Below are positions 37,411-55,294 of a DNA stretch of 64,000 bases, in pieces. Source of the DNA: Siniperca chuatsi (Eukaryota; Chordata; Actinopteri; Centrarchiformes; Sinipercidae); assembly GCF_020085105.1 (NCBI RefSeq), contig NC_058057.1:25431082-25495081 (forward strand). The letters are read 5' to 3'. Under the pieces are notes generated by a model, which was given only the letters and a program-made list of their open reading frames with translations, had not been told where the DNA came from and did no database searches. The position numbers and the translations under genes were made by a program. How positions within the stretch are numbered: the stretch's first letter is position 1; the number at the start of each line of letters is the position of its first letter.

Positions 37411-37640
37411 CAGTGGAAATACTCAGATACTTTCTAAAGCAAAAGTAGCAATACAACAATGTAAAAGTCCTCCCTGACAAGTTGGAGTCCTGCACTCAAA
37501 AGCTTACTTAAGTAAAAGTACAAAAGTACTATCAGCAAAATGTACTTAAAGTATCAAAAGTAATAGAATGCAGAAAAATATAGGATTATTATTATTGATG
37601 CAATAATGTATAAGTAACCTTTTACTGTTGTAGTATCAAA
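37411..37640 (+). mobile_element. hAT-like MITE fragment
   Basis: CAGTGGAAATACTCAGATAC, GCTTACTTAAGTAAAAGTAC and TACTTAAAGTATCAAAAGTA mark the same family as 12474-13222. The right end is lost. Confidence 0.65.
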
Positions 37641-37819
37641 ACCCCCATTTTCACAAGGACATTTCTGTATATAATTATGTCATAAAAAACGGATTTTCAT
37701 AAAATAAGTGAAAAAAGTTTCACTCACATGTACTGTAGTACCTTTTGAAACTTTTGGAACTCCACTAAAATTTGAAATAAAGTTTTGTCAGGTTGAAAAA
37801 GGCAGCACAAGATGAATAT

Positions 37820-38300
37820 TATTATTATTATCAACATCTCTGCAGCTCTACGCAGCTTTTTTACCCTTTTTAACATCATGATTTTTGCTTTATGGCACAT
37901 TTACTGTTTCGGTTCAGCCTCAGCGCTCTCATCAGCCTCGTTTCCAGCAGCAGCAGGCCGCTGTTTGCAGCAAACAAGCTCTGATAAACCCACTGTACAC
38001 TCCCTGCTCAGCACCAAACAGCAGACAGGCACAGTTAAGAGACTAGCTGGTGAAGAAAGTGGAACATTTAGCAGCTAAAGAGCCAGATATTTTTCTCAAG
38101 AGCTGGTGGAGACCAAAACAAAGCTAAAAGAGCGTGAATATTGGACTTATATTTATCAGGTGGACACAAACATGACTCCAAATAAATGTTATTGTTGCTC
38201 TGTGTCTGCTGGATGTGTGAATACTAACACAACTGTTAGCTAACAAGTTAACCATAACAACTTTATAAGGTGATGTCAGGGTTTGTTGTGTGGTGTAAAA
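37820..38300 (+). repeat. Four-copy interspersed repeat, copy D
   Basis: Same orientation as copy C and apparently the longest copy, including the 5' part CATGATTTTTGCTTTATGGC that is degraded in C. It ends near GGGTTTGTTGTGTGG. Confidence 0.7.
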
Positions 38301-38309
38301 AAAATATTT

Positions 38310-39578
38310 AAACAACATTAACATACTGTAGTTCTTCTTCAGGTCTCCCTTGGCCTCCCTTTGTCCTCAGCCTCAGAGAACGTCTCTCCTTCATCTCTCC
38401 ATGTATGGTTCCTGGATCAGTATTTTTTGGAGTTTTGCTTGATTTGTCCATATATTCCTTGTCCTGGTAGCTGTTTTCCTGTTGAAGACCCATTACGGCT
38501 AAAGTGTTGCTAACTTACTTTTATTTCAGACAAACACGATTACCATATTAGGCAAGCTAGAACTTATATTGCTAAAACTGCAAACACTGAAAAATACTGT
38601 AACGTATAGAGCCATGCATGAACTCTTTGCCTCTGCATGTCATTTAGGAAAGGGGAAAATATCTTTATTTAAATTTCTCTTCAAACAGCATCTACTGGCT
38701 CAGTTTATACTTTTAGATGTGTAATGCTAAATTGTAATATTACAGTTGAACAACTGGAATAACTGTTAAGTTGAATTTATTTAAGGTGTTGATTAGTGAC
38801 ATATGATACTTAGAAATGTTTTATTGTTTTGTTTTTCAATTTGTCTGGTTTCGTGTGTTGGAATATGATTTTATCTGTTAATGTGGTGTGAGATTGGCTC
38901 CCAGAAAGAATAGCCTCTGCTTGATGATGCTAAAGGGGATCCTAATAAAATAAATGAAATGTTCACTCTATTTCCACCAGGAGCTTTTGTTTTTGTCCTG
39001 CCCAGTATGAGATGATGGGAGGCTTTGAACTGAGCCAGTCTGTCAAATTCAACTGCATTTTCCATAATAAATAGTTATTCATAATGAGAATGTTTTGGAC
39101 TGAAATATGGCCATTTTCAGTCTTCCTTCCTAACATCGAAAAAGGAATAAATTAATTGAATACCTGTATAAGCAGCCCATAGAGACAGCTTCAGCCAAAC
39201 ACTTAAAATTGTTTCATGTAGTAATGTTGACTGGTTTACAGTCTGCTTGTCAAACTGGGAGCAGACATCTCCCAGAGTTTTGCTGTAATTAACTTTATTT
39301 AAATGTCGTTTTAAAACAATATTCACAAAGCAATAATGTGTATGAAACAACGTGCATCAAATAAGTCAATCAGTATTCAAACAGATCCTTAAATAAACCC
39401 TGATTCCTGTGCGTTTTATCTTTGTCTGGGCTCTAACAATGACCTGGAGCTCCTTCTGCTGGACGTTAAGTGTATTACAACTACACTGAATCATTTCTGC
39501 ATTTTCCTTTGATGAATCAAACTAAAACCAACAACTATTTTCCTTCGCCCCCACATCACACTTCCTTCCTTCCTTCCT

Positions 39579-39610
<32 letters not shown>

Positions 39611-39690
39611 AAACCCAACAACAATAAAACAACAATCCCTGAAAGAAACCTCATACTGATCGACTTTGATTTCATGCTGCAGTTAAAGCA
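38310..39690. other. Unannotated stretch downstream of rnaseh1
   Basis: AT-rich with no supported exon. A (CTTC)n/(TC)n block lies at about 39,560-39,609, just past the rnaseh1 3' end. Confidence 0.5.
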
Positions 39691-39703
39691 GAAGCTTCAA
39701 ACT

Positions 39704-39709
39704 TTTATT
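39704..39709 (-). terminator. Poly(A) signal of rnaseh1
   Basis: TTTATT on the plus strand reads AATAAA on the minus strand, about 200 nt after the rnaseh1 stop codon. This gives a short 3' UTR ending near 39,690. It is the nearest canonical signal I saw. Cleavage is not proven. Confidence 0.6.
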
Positions 39710-39906
39710 TAGAGCGGGAAACATAAATTAAAATCAACATTTAACAGAAAAACTGACAAACACACAGACTCCTCCGTCTGAGTTTTGGTTCAGTCACAAA
39801 TGCGAGAAAAACAAATCTCTGTATCAAAGCAGCCGACTGGCTGACAAACCAGAGTGAACAGTCCTGGAGCACTTTAAGTGAAATCGTCTCTTTCTTCATG
39901 CTGCTG

Positions 39907-42900
39907 CTATAAAGGCTTCGCTGCTCCTTCTCGCGACAGTCTGTCGGCCTCCTCGTTGCCTCTGTAGCCGGCGTGACCTGGAATATGCATCTGGAGGAAG
40001 ATGAGGAAGGAGAGGAAGAGCGAGTGAGAGAATAATTTTTCTGACCTGTAAAGTCATCTCCTCGAGACTGTGTATGGTGTTATAAACTCCAGCTGAACAG
40101 TCTTAACTTCTGCAATGTTTTATATTCTTCGTCATCTCCACTTGGGAGTTATTCATATTTTTCCCAAAGCACCAATAAGTCTGACTTGGCACTTTGAAAA
40201 ACCAAACAAATGTGATTGCCTTAAACCAGCTGAAGTCCATTGTTTAAGGTAATTAAGCCCAAATGTAATGGATATACTGCTGTATTATCTTTGTTTTTTA
40301 ATCCTCAACTCTGCAGTCAGACAGCAGTCTTGAGTTGAACACTTGAACACTTCCAAGTCGTAAACACGGGAATCTTTCACATCTTTACATCCCACATAAC
40401 ATGAACGGACTTGGCCAATTTCCCTCTGAGGGCACGCCACAAAACTTCGACTTCACTATCTCGTAGTTTATGAGTACCGTCCACCATCATTAAGTGTTCT
40501 GAAGCCTGTTACATATTCTGTATAAGGAACATGGGAAACACTGCAAAAGCAAACGAAGGACCAGTCTAAATCTTTTCGGGGCAGAATTTGTAACTTTTCA
40601 CGACAAAACAAAACTGACACCCCCAGTCACTCTGAATGTAATGCCTCTAGCGCCCCTTGTGGCCATGTTTCTCGTGAGATTGATGTGCCTTTCCAAGGGG
40701 GACATTAGTAAAGTCACTGCTTCACAGCAGATGGCGCTACACTGCAAAAACAAAACCTACAATAAAACAGTACTGTACATATAGGACGACAAGCAGCACA
40801 GCATCATCTGCCAATAAGGCTAATAACGTTGCTTTTTCGTGTAAAAGGAGTAAAATAACACATTACTCTCACAGTGCCAGTGATCACATCACAGGTACTA
40901 ATCCATCAGTGTTGTTTATCTTTGGCTCTTAAATCTCTTTATTGGTGTAATATTGATGGAAAAAATCCTTATGTTTGGCTGTCTTCAAGTTATGTTGAAA
41001 ATATAAGAAACAGGAGCAGAATACACAAGAGGAAGCTAACAAAATAAGTTGGCCAGTATGAATTTAAAGCTGCAGGCTCAATGTTTTTTCTCTGCCAGTA
41101 TATAGAAATCTGTAATTTTACAAGCAGGCTTTTCTTGAGGAGCAATTAACTGTCTAAATCATTAATTTAAGAACGTAAAAGTAAGTAATGTGGACATTTT
41201 TTAAATTTTATTTTACAGTAAGAAGCTGTTGTCTGGAATGAATGAATTCTCTGTAAGAAAGAAAGGAACTGTGCTCAGGTTGAAGTGACAGGCTGATATT
41301 TACCCAGACCACCTCCAGCTCTGCATTCAGTCTGTCCAGCTTCACAAAGTCGTCTTTGTTGGTGATCTGACCTCCAGATTTCAGCCTCCAGCCATTCAGC
41401 TTCCAGTTCTTCACCCAGCTGGTCACACCTGCAGCAAACACACCACAGACTTCAAACCCAACTCTTCAAGGTCTCCTATGGTGAAATTCAAAAACCAGGA
41501 CCTGTCATGTCGGAGATGAACATGACTTTGATCAGAGTTAAAAATAGCAGGTTTCATGTTGAGAAAGCCTGACTTTGTTTTCTTTTTTAAATAATTTATA
41601 TATTTTTTTGCGACCCACCGTTGATAGTAAATTTGCTGTCAGTGTAGAGAACCAGCTTCTTTATGTTCTTCTCTTTGGCTTGTTCCAGCGCTTTGCAGGC
41701 AGCCTGGTTCAACCACAAAAACAGTGAAGACAGTTAGGCCACCTGGTTACAACTACAAACACACCGTTGTATCCGTGTTGGTGCATGACAACATTTAGTT
41801 GTCAACAAGCCGTACTTTTTCAAAATAAACTTTTAAAAAATATTTATGGAATCTGCCTTTCATAAGACCTTATTGAGATAAATTTTGCAGACTCAACACA
41901 TACACATACTGCTACAGTACAGTCAGCTTTGTAAATGTTTCATTTGTGACACTAGCTTCCTTTAGGACTAATAGCAAGTTTTTAAATTTTTAAGTGCAGC
42001 AGTTTAATATCAAGGGAAGCAGCAGGTTGGCTTTGAGTTCATCAAAATTTCTACATCTAGTGAAACATGTTGATGTTAAATTTAAGCCTTTATTGATGCA
42101 AATTTAGGACAGTAATGTGATTTTTTAAAGGTCTTATACTTCAAACATTGTAAGACTTTCAGGACCTGGAGACACACCGGTTTGAAACACTTATATCTCT
42201 AAAATTTAGAACATCCAGTGTGTCCAATTTGACTTCACCAAGAGTCACAGATGTGATTAAGGGCTTGCTCAGTCTAAATAAGAATACACATGACAGATCT
42301 TGGTAGGATAAATCTTGGTGGGGAGAGTGAAAAGCACCCCTCATTCCCACCACTGAGGTGCCCTTGAGCAAGGCCCTTAACCCCAACTGCTCCAGTGGAG
42401 CTGCTCAGTGGTGAGCAGATCGGACTGTGGTTGTGAGAACGTGATCAGGGCGTTCCTGAAAAAGAGAGCATTGCTCTCAGTGAAACTCCCCCTGAATAAA
42501 TAAAAAAGAAATAATTCCTGCTCACTGCAGCCTCTTTTATTTTGGAACTGCAGAAGTTAACATTGTGGTTGGAATCTGGCTTTTTAAGACTGAAGCACTT
42601 GTGATGTGCTTACCTGTAATTCTGCACGCTGGTTGGTTTGTCTTCCATGCAGTCGTTCTGCAACATTTCTGCAGGAAAGCAGCGATGAATGTGACAAATG
42701 AATGGATTTATCCATTTAATTTTTATTGTGGAGATTTTGAACATGTGCAGTACTAAAGCAAAAAAATATTTAAATTAAGCTAAAATTCAGTTACAGTCTA
42801 AAGTGGTTTGTCTACAATGTGTGTGTGTGTGTGTTTTCTCACAGCGGGTGGTTGTGGCCCCAGTACACTCCGATGCCGGCTCGGGCGCCCTTTTGTCCAT

Positions 42901-44760
42901 TGCCCGAGCAGCAACCGTCAGTGTAAACGACCACAGCATCACCTGGGCACAGGGAGAACAGCACTGAGTGACACTGAAGTGACACACAAGAGCCTGCTGG
43001 AGTTAAAGTTGTATTCAACATCCCTATTTTCTCCATTTGAACTTTTACAGAGCACAATATGTGTCAACTAGCAGCTAAAAATAAAAAAATGCATATATTT
43101 TAATTCAAGTTGGACAAAGAACTGAGTAAAAGCTCCGTGTCACAATTTATTTTTCACATTTATCTCATTTCCACAGACGTTTGACCATCTTACCCATGTA
43201 TGTGAATCCATCACTGCTTTCTGAAGACGAGCTTTCTGACAGTTTGACTCGTTTGGGATGGGACTCCGCCTCCTCGACTGAGTGGCATCTCTTCTTACCA
43301 ATAGGGATGTACTCCAGAGGCTCCGGGCCTCTTTTGGGAAGCAGAGCGACGGCCGACTCCACAATCTGAGCCACTGAAAACACATTGATATTTTTTGCAA
43401 CTTAAAGAAATGGTTTGCAAAATGTCGTTTTAGAGTTTGTACCCGTCTTTTTTTGATTGTATGGAGTTATTTGGCTCTGATCCAGAACCGTACACTATGT
43501 ATCAAGGTCCTGCATGGCTATCTCCCAGAACTTGGACATTTCAGTCACAGATCTGCTCATACATTTTTTTTAATGAAAGTATAAAGCTTGCCCGATGGTA
43601 GGAAATCTTCTTAGCGACCTATAAGCTGGGAAAAAAATGACAACAAGCAGGTGTAAATTAATATAACACATGGTCCTGGATCAGGGCTAGGAGGGACCGA
43701 GTCAAGTGTCTTCCCTAAAGAGGATCAAGCTGAACATATGCCTGTTGATGCATTAACTTGCTACTGGGAACAAAACTACGCCCTTTTAAATGATTGGATG
43801 TTCTCAGATCATTTACAACCTCTAGCATAAGTTGTTTTTGGGGGGGTTGTGTAGAAGAAAAGGGTCATGTTGATCTGAACCAGCTTACCTTTCTTCACCT
43901 CTGGAGCTGCAGAAAGTTCGACTCCTCTGAAAAATGCCCAGGCATCTTTCTCTGATGCAAACTTCTTGAAAGAGGCGGATGGAAATTTTTCCACCTGGCT
44001 TTTACATTCATCCCTAAATCACAGTGAAAAACAGATTATCAACGATTTGTTCAAGAAATCTGAACAGGAAGGATCATACATATATTCTCTACTTGGTAGT
44101 TTCTTCTTCACATGCATACTGAGCTGAACATTATTCTGGATTAGGGCAGATTTTGCGGTGGGATCAGTCATGTCTTAACTACAGAAAATACGCAGTTCCA
44201 CACCTTTAAAACTCCTTATTCAGCACATTATCCTATTTTGTCTTTAAAATAGTAAATTTCTTCCAATGAAAAACCCACATGCTCAAATTGAGTTTGGTGC
44301 ACCAAATCCCAATTAAGAATTGTACGTCTTTAGATGTGGTTAACGCTGCAGCACCGCCCACGACTGGGTGTGTTTTGATGGAGAAAAATGAATTATCATT
44401 AAAATTAGCGGTTGCTCGTGCATTGCTTCTAAGCCGAATTGAAGAATGGGTTGTTGTGATTACAAAATACTTTAAAATTATCTTCTAACTGGTGTGTTGC
44501 TTTGCCGAAGATCGAGGAGAAATTAAACCAGCAGATATCGGAATTTAATTTGGCATGCACCCCCCTCTCACTAAACGAAATACTTTTGAGTTTGGTTTAC
44601 TTGTGTTGACATTAACATGTAAACAGTCTCACCATGAACTGTAGACTCCTGGTTTGAATCCTTTCTTCACTGCGTAGAAAAACTTGCCCTTCGCCATGTC
44701 GTCGGCGGCACTGCAAACGGTCCTGCGTGCTACTCTGAAAAGACCAGTCAGTCTAAACAT
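39907..44760 (-). CDS. rnaseh1: Ribonuclease H1, 8 exons, complete
   Basis: Endonuclease that cuts the RNA strand of RNA:DNA hybrids in nucleus and mitochondria. CDS exons in transcript order: 44633-44760, 43889-44013, 43194-43373, 42843-42942, 42614-42668, 41619-41703, 41304-41428, 39907-39990. All introns are GT-AG, frame is continuous, and the sum is 882 nt or 293 aa (human is 286). The N-terminal hybrid-binding domain starts near [11 protein letters not shown] (residues 23-33) and runs through [17 protein letters not shown] variable Ser/Glu-rich linker follows in exon 3. The RNase H fold has VVYTDGCCS (D153), TNQRAEL (E194), LYTDSKF (D218), the H272 loop in [11 protein letters not shown] and NEEADRL (D282), so every catalytic residue is present, each shifted +8 from human. 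Met1 opens a basic leader ([13 protein letters not shown]) typical of a mitochondrial signal. Met22 (codon at 44695-44697) fits the nuclear start. Divergent from RPS7. Identity is near certain; single junctions could be off by a few bases. Confidence 0.96.
42320..42495 (+). repeat. SINE/LINE tail in rnaseh1 intron 5
   Basis: CCACCACTGAGGTGCCCTTG, GCAAGGCCCTTAACCCC and TCCAGTGGAGCTGCTCAGTG form a retroposon tail that I recall as common in fish. The intron splice sites are unaffected. Confidence 0.6.
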
Positions 44761-45306
44761 CACTGTTCGCCAAGGAACTGCAGGTAAACGGAAGTGGCTA
44801 ACATCGTGATGTCAACTCAAACACAATAAAGTACCATTAAACCTGACTGGTCAATGCGTGTTTTGCTTTTGAAAATCTAAAAATATGGGGCAAATTTAGC
44901 CGCACGACATAAGTATACAGCCAGTAAAGGATGTCGTGGCTAGTAACAGTTACCGTTACTAGCTAGCTAGTTTGCTTGCTCTGAAGAGAAACATATACGC
45001 CAAAAAGTATTCCTAATAAATATGACAACAGTTTAACCTCTGCTGTAGCTTTCTAAGTCCGGAATTAAGCGTTTGTTTAACATATGTAACGTGCTACAAC
45101 AAAGAAATGACAAAAAAAAAAAAAAAAACAACAACCCACAAATAATGTTGACAATTTCCACCAATTCACTTCCATCTGTGTTCTCACAAAACTCTCGCGA
45201 TGTTCTTATCGCTCCAAGCGTGGACCATGCGCGGACTCCAATAACTCTCGCGATAGCAGCATGGGTCACCCGCGTCGGATTAATACAACTCTCGCGATGT
45301 TCCGGC
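44761..45306. promoter_or_regulatory. Divergent rnaseh1/rps7 promoter with three CTCTCGCGA motifs
   Basis: This head-to-head interval separates the rnaseh1 start codon from the inferred rps7 transcription start. Near the rps7 end it carries three copies of AACTCTCGCGAT, with CTCTCGCGA at 45192-45200, 45245-45253 and 45289-45297 (53 and 44 bp apart). The core matches most of the TCTCGCGAGA element, known from many vertebrate housekeeping and bidirectional promoters. No TATA box is evident. A poly(A)-rich tract lies at 45113-45129. As I recall, the same divergent pairing occurs on human chromosome 2p25. A shared promoter is inference. Confidence 0.7.
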
Positions 45307-45332
45307 CTCTTCCTTGGCCGTCGTTGACAGAG
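45307..45332 (+). other. rps7: rps7 non-coding exon 1 with 5'-TOP start
   Basis: The pyrimidine run CTCTTCCTT at 45307-45315 sits where a ribosomal-protein TOP transcript should begin. It is followed by a short leader and a donor (GTTAGT) at 45333. Exon 2 resumes at 46049, 11 nt before the start codon. The exact start is inferred from TOP character, not mapped. TOP mRNAs are translationally controlled by mTOR/LARP1, so the same control is expected here. Confidence 0.7.
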
Positions 45333-46056
45333 GTTAGTCGTGCTATTTTTCACTGGACTGTTATTTCTATTCCAAAATGTGCTTTAATGTTGTTTAATGT
45401 TTGAGTTTGCCCACCGTAACGTATCTTAAGTCTCTGATACCTTAGATTATGTGGTTTGCGGTGACGGATGGCTGTTTTATATCACAAAATAATGCGTAAT
45501 AAAGCGATGCTCTGGTGAATGGGTTCTTGTAACAGGGAGTAGTTAGCAGGCCGTGCATGTGTTCAGATAGCAGCTACAGCAGCGACTTGAGAAAGTGGTA
45601 GACTGAATACGTGAAGCTTTGTGTAGGAGTCGTTTTATGTGAAATAAATAAAGTAGTAACTAGTACTGGTGTTTGCCACATAAAACTCCCCAGCTAAATT
45701 GTAGCAGAGATAAATGACAGCCGGCTAATTTATTTTAGCTAGCTAACGTTCCCTCTAACCTAGCTTTAACTTATTCTCGCTAACTTGCATTTAGTCTTTA
45801 GGGGCTGAGAGTATAGTTTATTTATTTTGTGGCTGTAGGTTTGTGTTGTCTTTTAATGTAGTATTTTTCTTCCAACACTGTTTTCTATATCGGCTATCCT
45901 TGTTGGTTAGCATTGAGCTGGTTTGCCTTTAGCCTGCCGCTGTTCATGCTGGTTTGAAGCAGCGCTTCCAGGATTCATGTCAAGTGTGTTAAGACATACC
46001 ATGCTACCTGTGTCTATATAACCCGCATGTGTTTATTTCTGTTCGCAGAGACATAG

Positions 46057-52674
<6,618 letters not shown>

Positions 52675-52687
52675 ATGCAGATGACAA

Positions 52688-52693
52688 AATAAA
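52688..52693 (+). terminator. Poly(A) signal of rps7
   Basis: AATAAA lies 14 nt after the rps7 stop codon, giving the very short 3' UTR typical of ribosomal-protein mRNAs. Confidence 0.85.
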
Positions 52694-53458
52694 TTTGTTT
52701 ACTGTTAATATTGGTGGTGGTTAGTCGTTTTTGTCTTTCCTGTGATTGATCCTGAACAGCTGGTGTGGTCACAGGCACTAGGGTTCCTTTTTGAGGAGTG
52801 TTTGCCCTGTTTTTTAATTTTTTTTATTAACATGTCTAAAAGTCATGTACATGGTTTCAATAGTTCTGGTCCAGCTGCAGGACCTCAGCCTTTCTTTATG
52901 CCCTTAGATGGGATTTTGCTTTAGTATTTCCTCTGGCGCCACCCTCAGGCCAATGTGTTTATCCCACTAGTGTGTAATATTTGTTGCCTCACAGGGTTGA
53001 TAAAAGTTTTGATTTTGTTTTAACAATTTGTTTCTAAAGTAAAATAATGAGCTCTATACATGAAAGTACAACACCAATGTTCACAGGAATGTGGTCTGAC
53101 ACAAACCAGCATGCAAGCCAAGACATCAAAGCCAGGTAAACAATTTTGAAAATATTTTAATACACAAAACTTTACATATAAACTAAATGGAATGACAAAC
53201 TGCAGTGATAATTTTATTTGGGAAATGCACATTTAGAAATGCTTAAATGAGCAAAGGAGCCAGAACCAGCTTGTTTACGCCTCAAGTGGGAATTGGACCA
53301 TCAGCCGTGGCAGTGTTAGTGCCTTGCACTCATCTCCCACAGTCCAGTTATGAGACACTTGAAGAATTAAGTGTGAGATAATATCCAAACATATACATCA
53401 TCTGCACTGAACCAACATTTTCCAACAAATGTTTTTGTCAGTGGATAAATCTGAAAAA

Positions 53459-54198
53459 CAGTCTGTACATTTACTCAAGTACTGTACTTAAGCGTAAATT
53501 TGAGGTACTTGAGTATTTCCATTTCAAGCAACTTTATACTTTTACTCCACCACATCTCAGAGGCAAGTTTTGTACTTTTTACTCCGCTGCATTTGTCTGA
53601 CAGCTTTAGTACCTTTTCAGATTAGTCTTTCACACCCTTCCTGTCCAGTGAAAACCATGTATCTCCAGATGTGGTGATTTTGAAGGTGAATATTTGTGAT
53701 GAGCTGAAGGATGAAAGTGTTTCCTTTATGTGCTGAGAAAACTCTCCTCCTCCTGAAGCTGAATAAACTCTTTAACCCCCCCTCGGATCAGCTGGAAAAC
53801 GCATCATCACAGAGCTGAAAACAGGCTGTTTTTCTCATGAGAAGTTGCCTTTTTAGAGATACGTGGTTCTCACAGGACAGCGACTACAAAATGATTTTAT
53901 AGACCATGATGCATTGCTGTAGATTAAACTACCCTACAGTATATAAAGCAGTTAAAATGAGCTCAACCTTAAACATCTGCAGCAGTAAAATGCAACACAC
54001 ACATTAATGCAGCAGGAATATTAAACCAGAAACATCAGATATAACAGGAAAACACTGACAGGAACATTTTACTGCACAAAGAGGACTTTTACTTCAGTAA
54101 AGTTTTGAATGCAGGACTTTTACTTGCAGTGGAGTATTTTCACAGTGTGGTATTAGTACTTTCACTTACTAAGGATCTGAATACTTCTTCCACCACTG
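53459..54198 (-). mobile_element. hAT-like MITE between rps7 and the CNK-like gene
   Basis: The left end CAGTCTGTACATTTACTCAA and the right end ATACTTCTTCCACCACTG, with internal CAGGACTTTTACTTGCAG, show an approximately full-length (740 bp) copy in inverse orientation to 12474-13222. Confidence 0.7.
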
Positions 54199-54653
54199 GG
54201 AGTTGTAGTGTGGACGATGAAACACAAGCGACGAAGTATGCAGATACGGTTGGATGCTGTTTAATCTGCAGATTAAAAGACCTGTAGACATTTAGGTTAA
54301 AACTGGACAAAATTTGATTGAAAAGTTTATGTCTAGGTTACATACTAACAACAAACTGACTATAGCAACCAATGGATATTACCTAGACATCCAAAAACCT
54401 TTTATTTCCTATTAAAAAGTTTTAACCTTCTGCTGTTTCTGTTGGCAGATTAAGAATCACAATTAACTGGTTAAAAAGTAGCATTAACAAGCTGCAATCA
54501 AATCATTTCATACTTGAAACAAGATGTCTGACAATAAAAAACAAAAATGTCAATTTAAAGAAACAAATTGTGTGTTAGGATCTTTTAAAAACAATAATGA
54601 TCATGGAGCATATGAGGCGACAGACTGGAACTTTAAATCGATCAATCATCTGG

Positions 54654-55041
54654 CAGTGGGGGTAAAAGTAGCAATAATACCGTGTAGAAATATCCTGCAT
54701 TCAAACTCTAAGTATTAGCATCAAAATATACTTAAAGTACCAAAAGTAAAAGTGCAGAATGGCCCATTTCAGAATCATATATATTATTTGCGTGTTGTAG
54801 CTGGTAAATGTGGAGCTAATTTTAACTACTTTATATACTGCTGGGTAGTTTAGCCTACAATAACATATTTAAGTTTTAGTTGATTACATTAAAAATCTAA
54901 ATGTGCAAAGTAACTAAAGTTACCAAATAAATACAGTGGGGTAGAAGTAGAAAGTAGCATACAATAGAAATACTCAAGTAAAGTACAAGTACCTCAAAAT
55001 TGTGCTTAAGTACAGTACATGAGTTAATGTACTGTACACTG
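54654..55041 (+). mobile_element. Second hAT-like MITE, shorter
   Basis: Runs from CAGTGGGGGTAAAAGTAGC through TACTTAAAGTACCAAAAGTA to AGTACAGTACATGAG and TGTACACTG. Same family as above in the opposite orientation, so the two form a loose inverted pair in the convergent intergenic gap. Confidence 0.65.
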
Positions 55042-55294
55042 CCATCTGGATAGAAATCACATTAAAGCACTTAAAATCTAAACAGTCACCTAGAACATGT
55101 TTAGTGCACCGTGGCTTTGTCTCTGTTCACCCAGTGAGGTCCAACACAGTAACCTGCTCTCTGCCACACATGTTACCACGTCATGGCCGAAGAATTTAGC
55201 CATTCTGGTGTTTCAGTGTGGAAGGAAAATCTGAAAACACTTAATGTAAAAACAGATTTATCCTCCTTGGCATGAATGTGGTCCGAGTCCCAGC

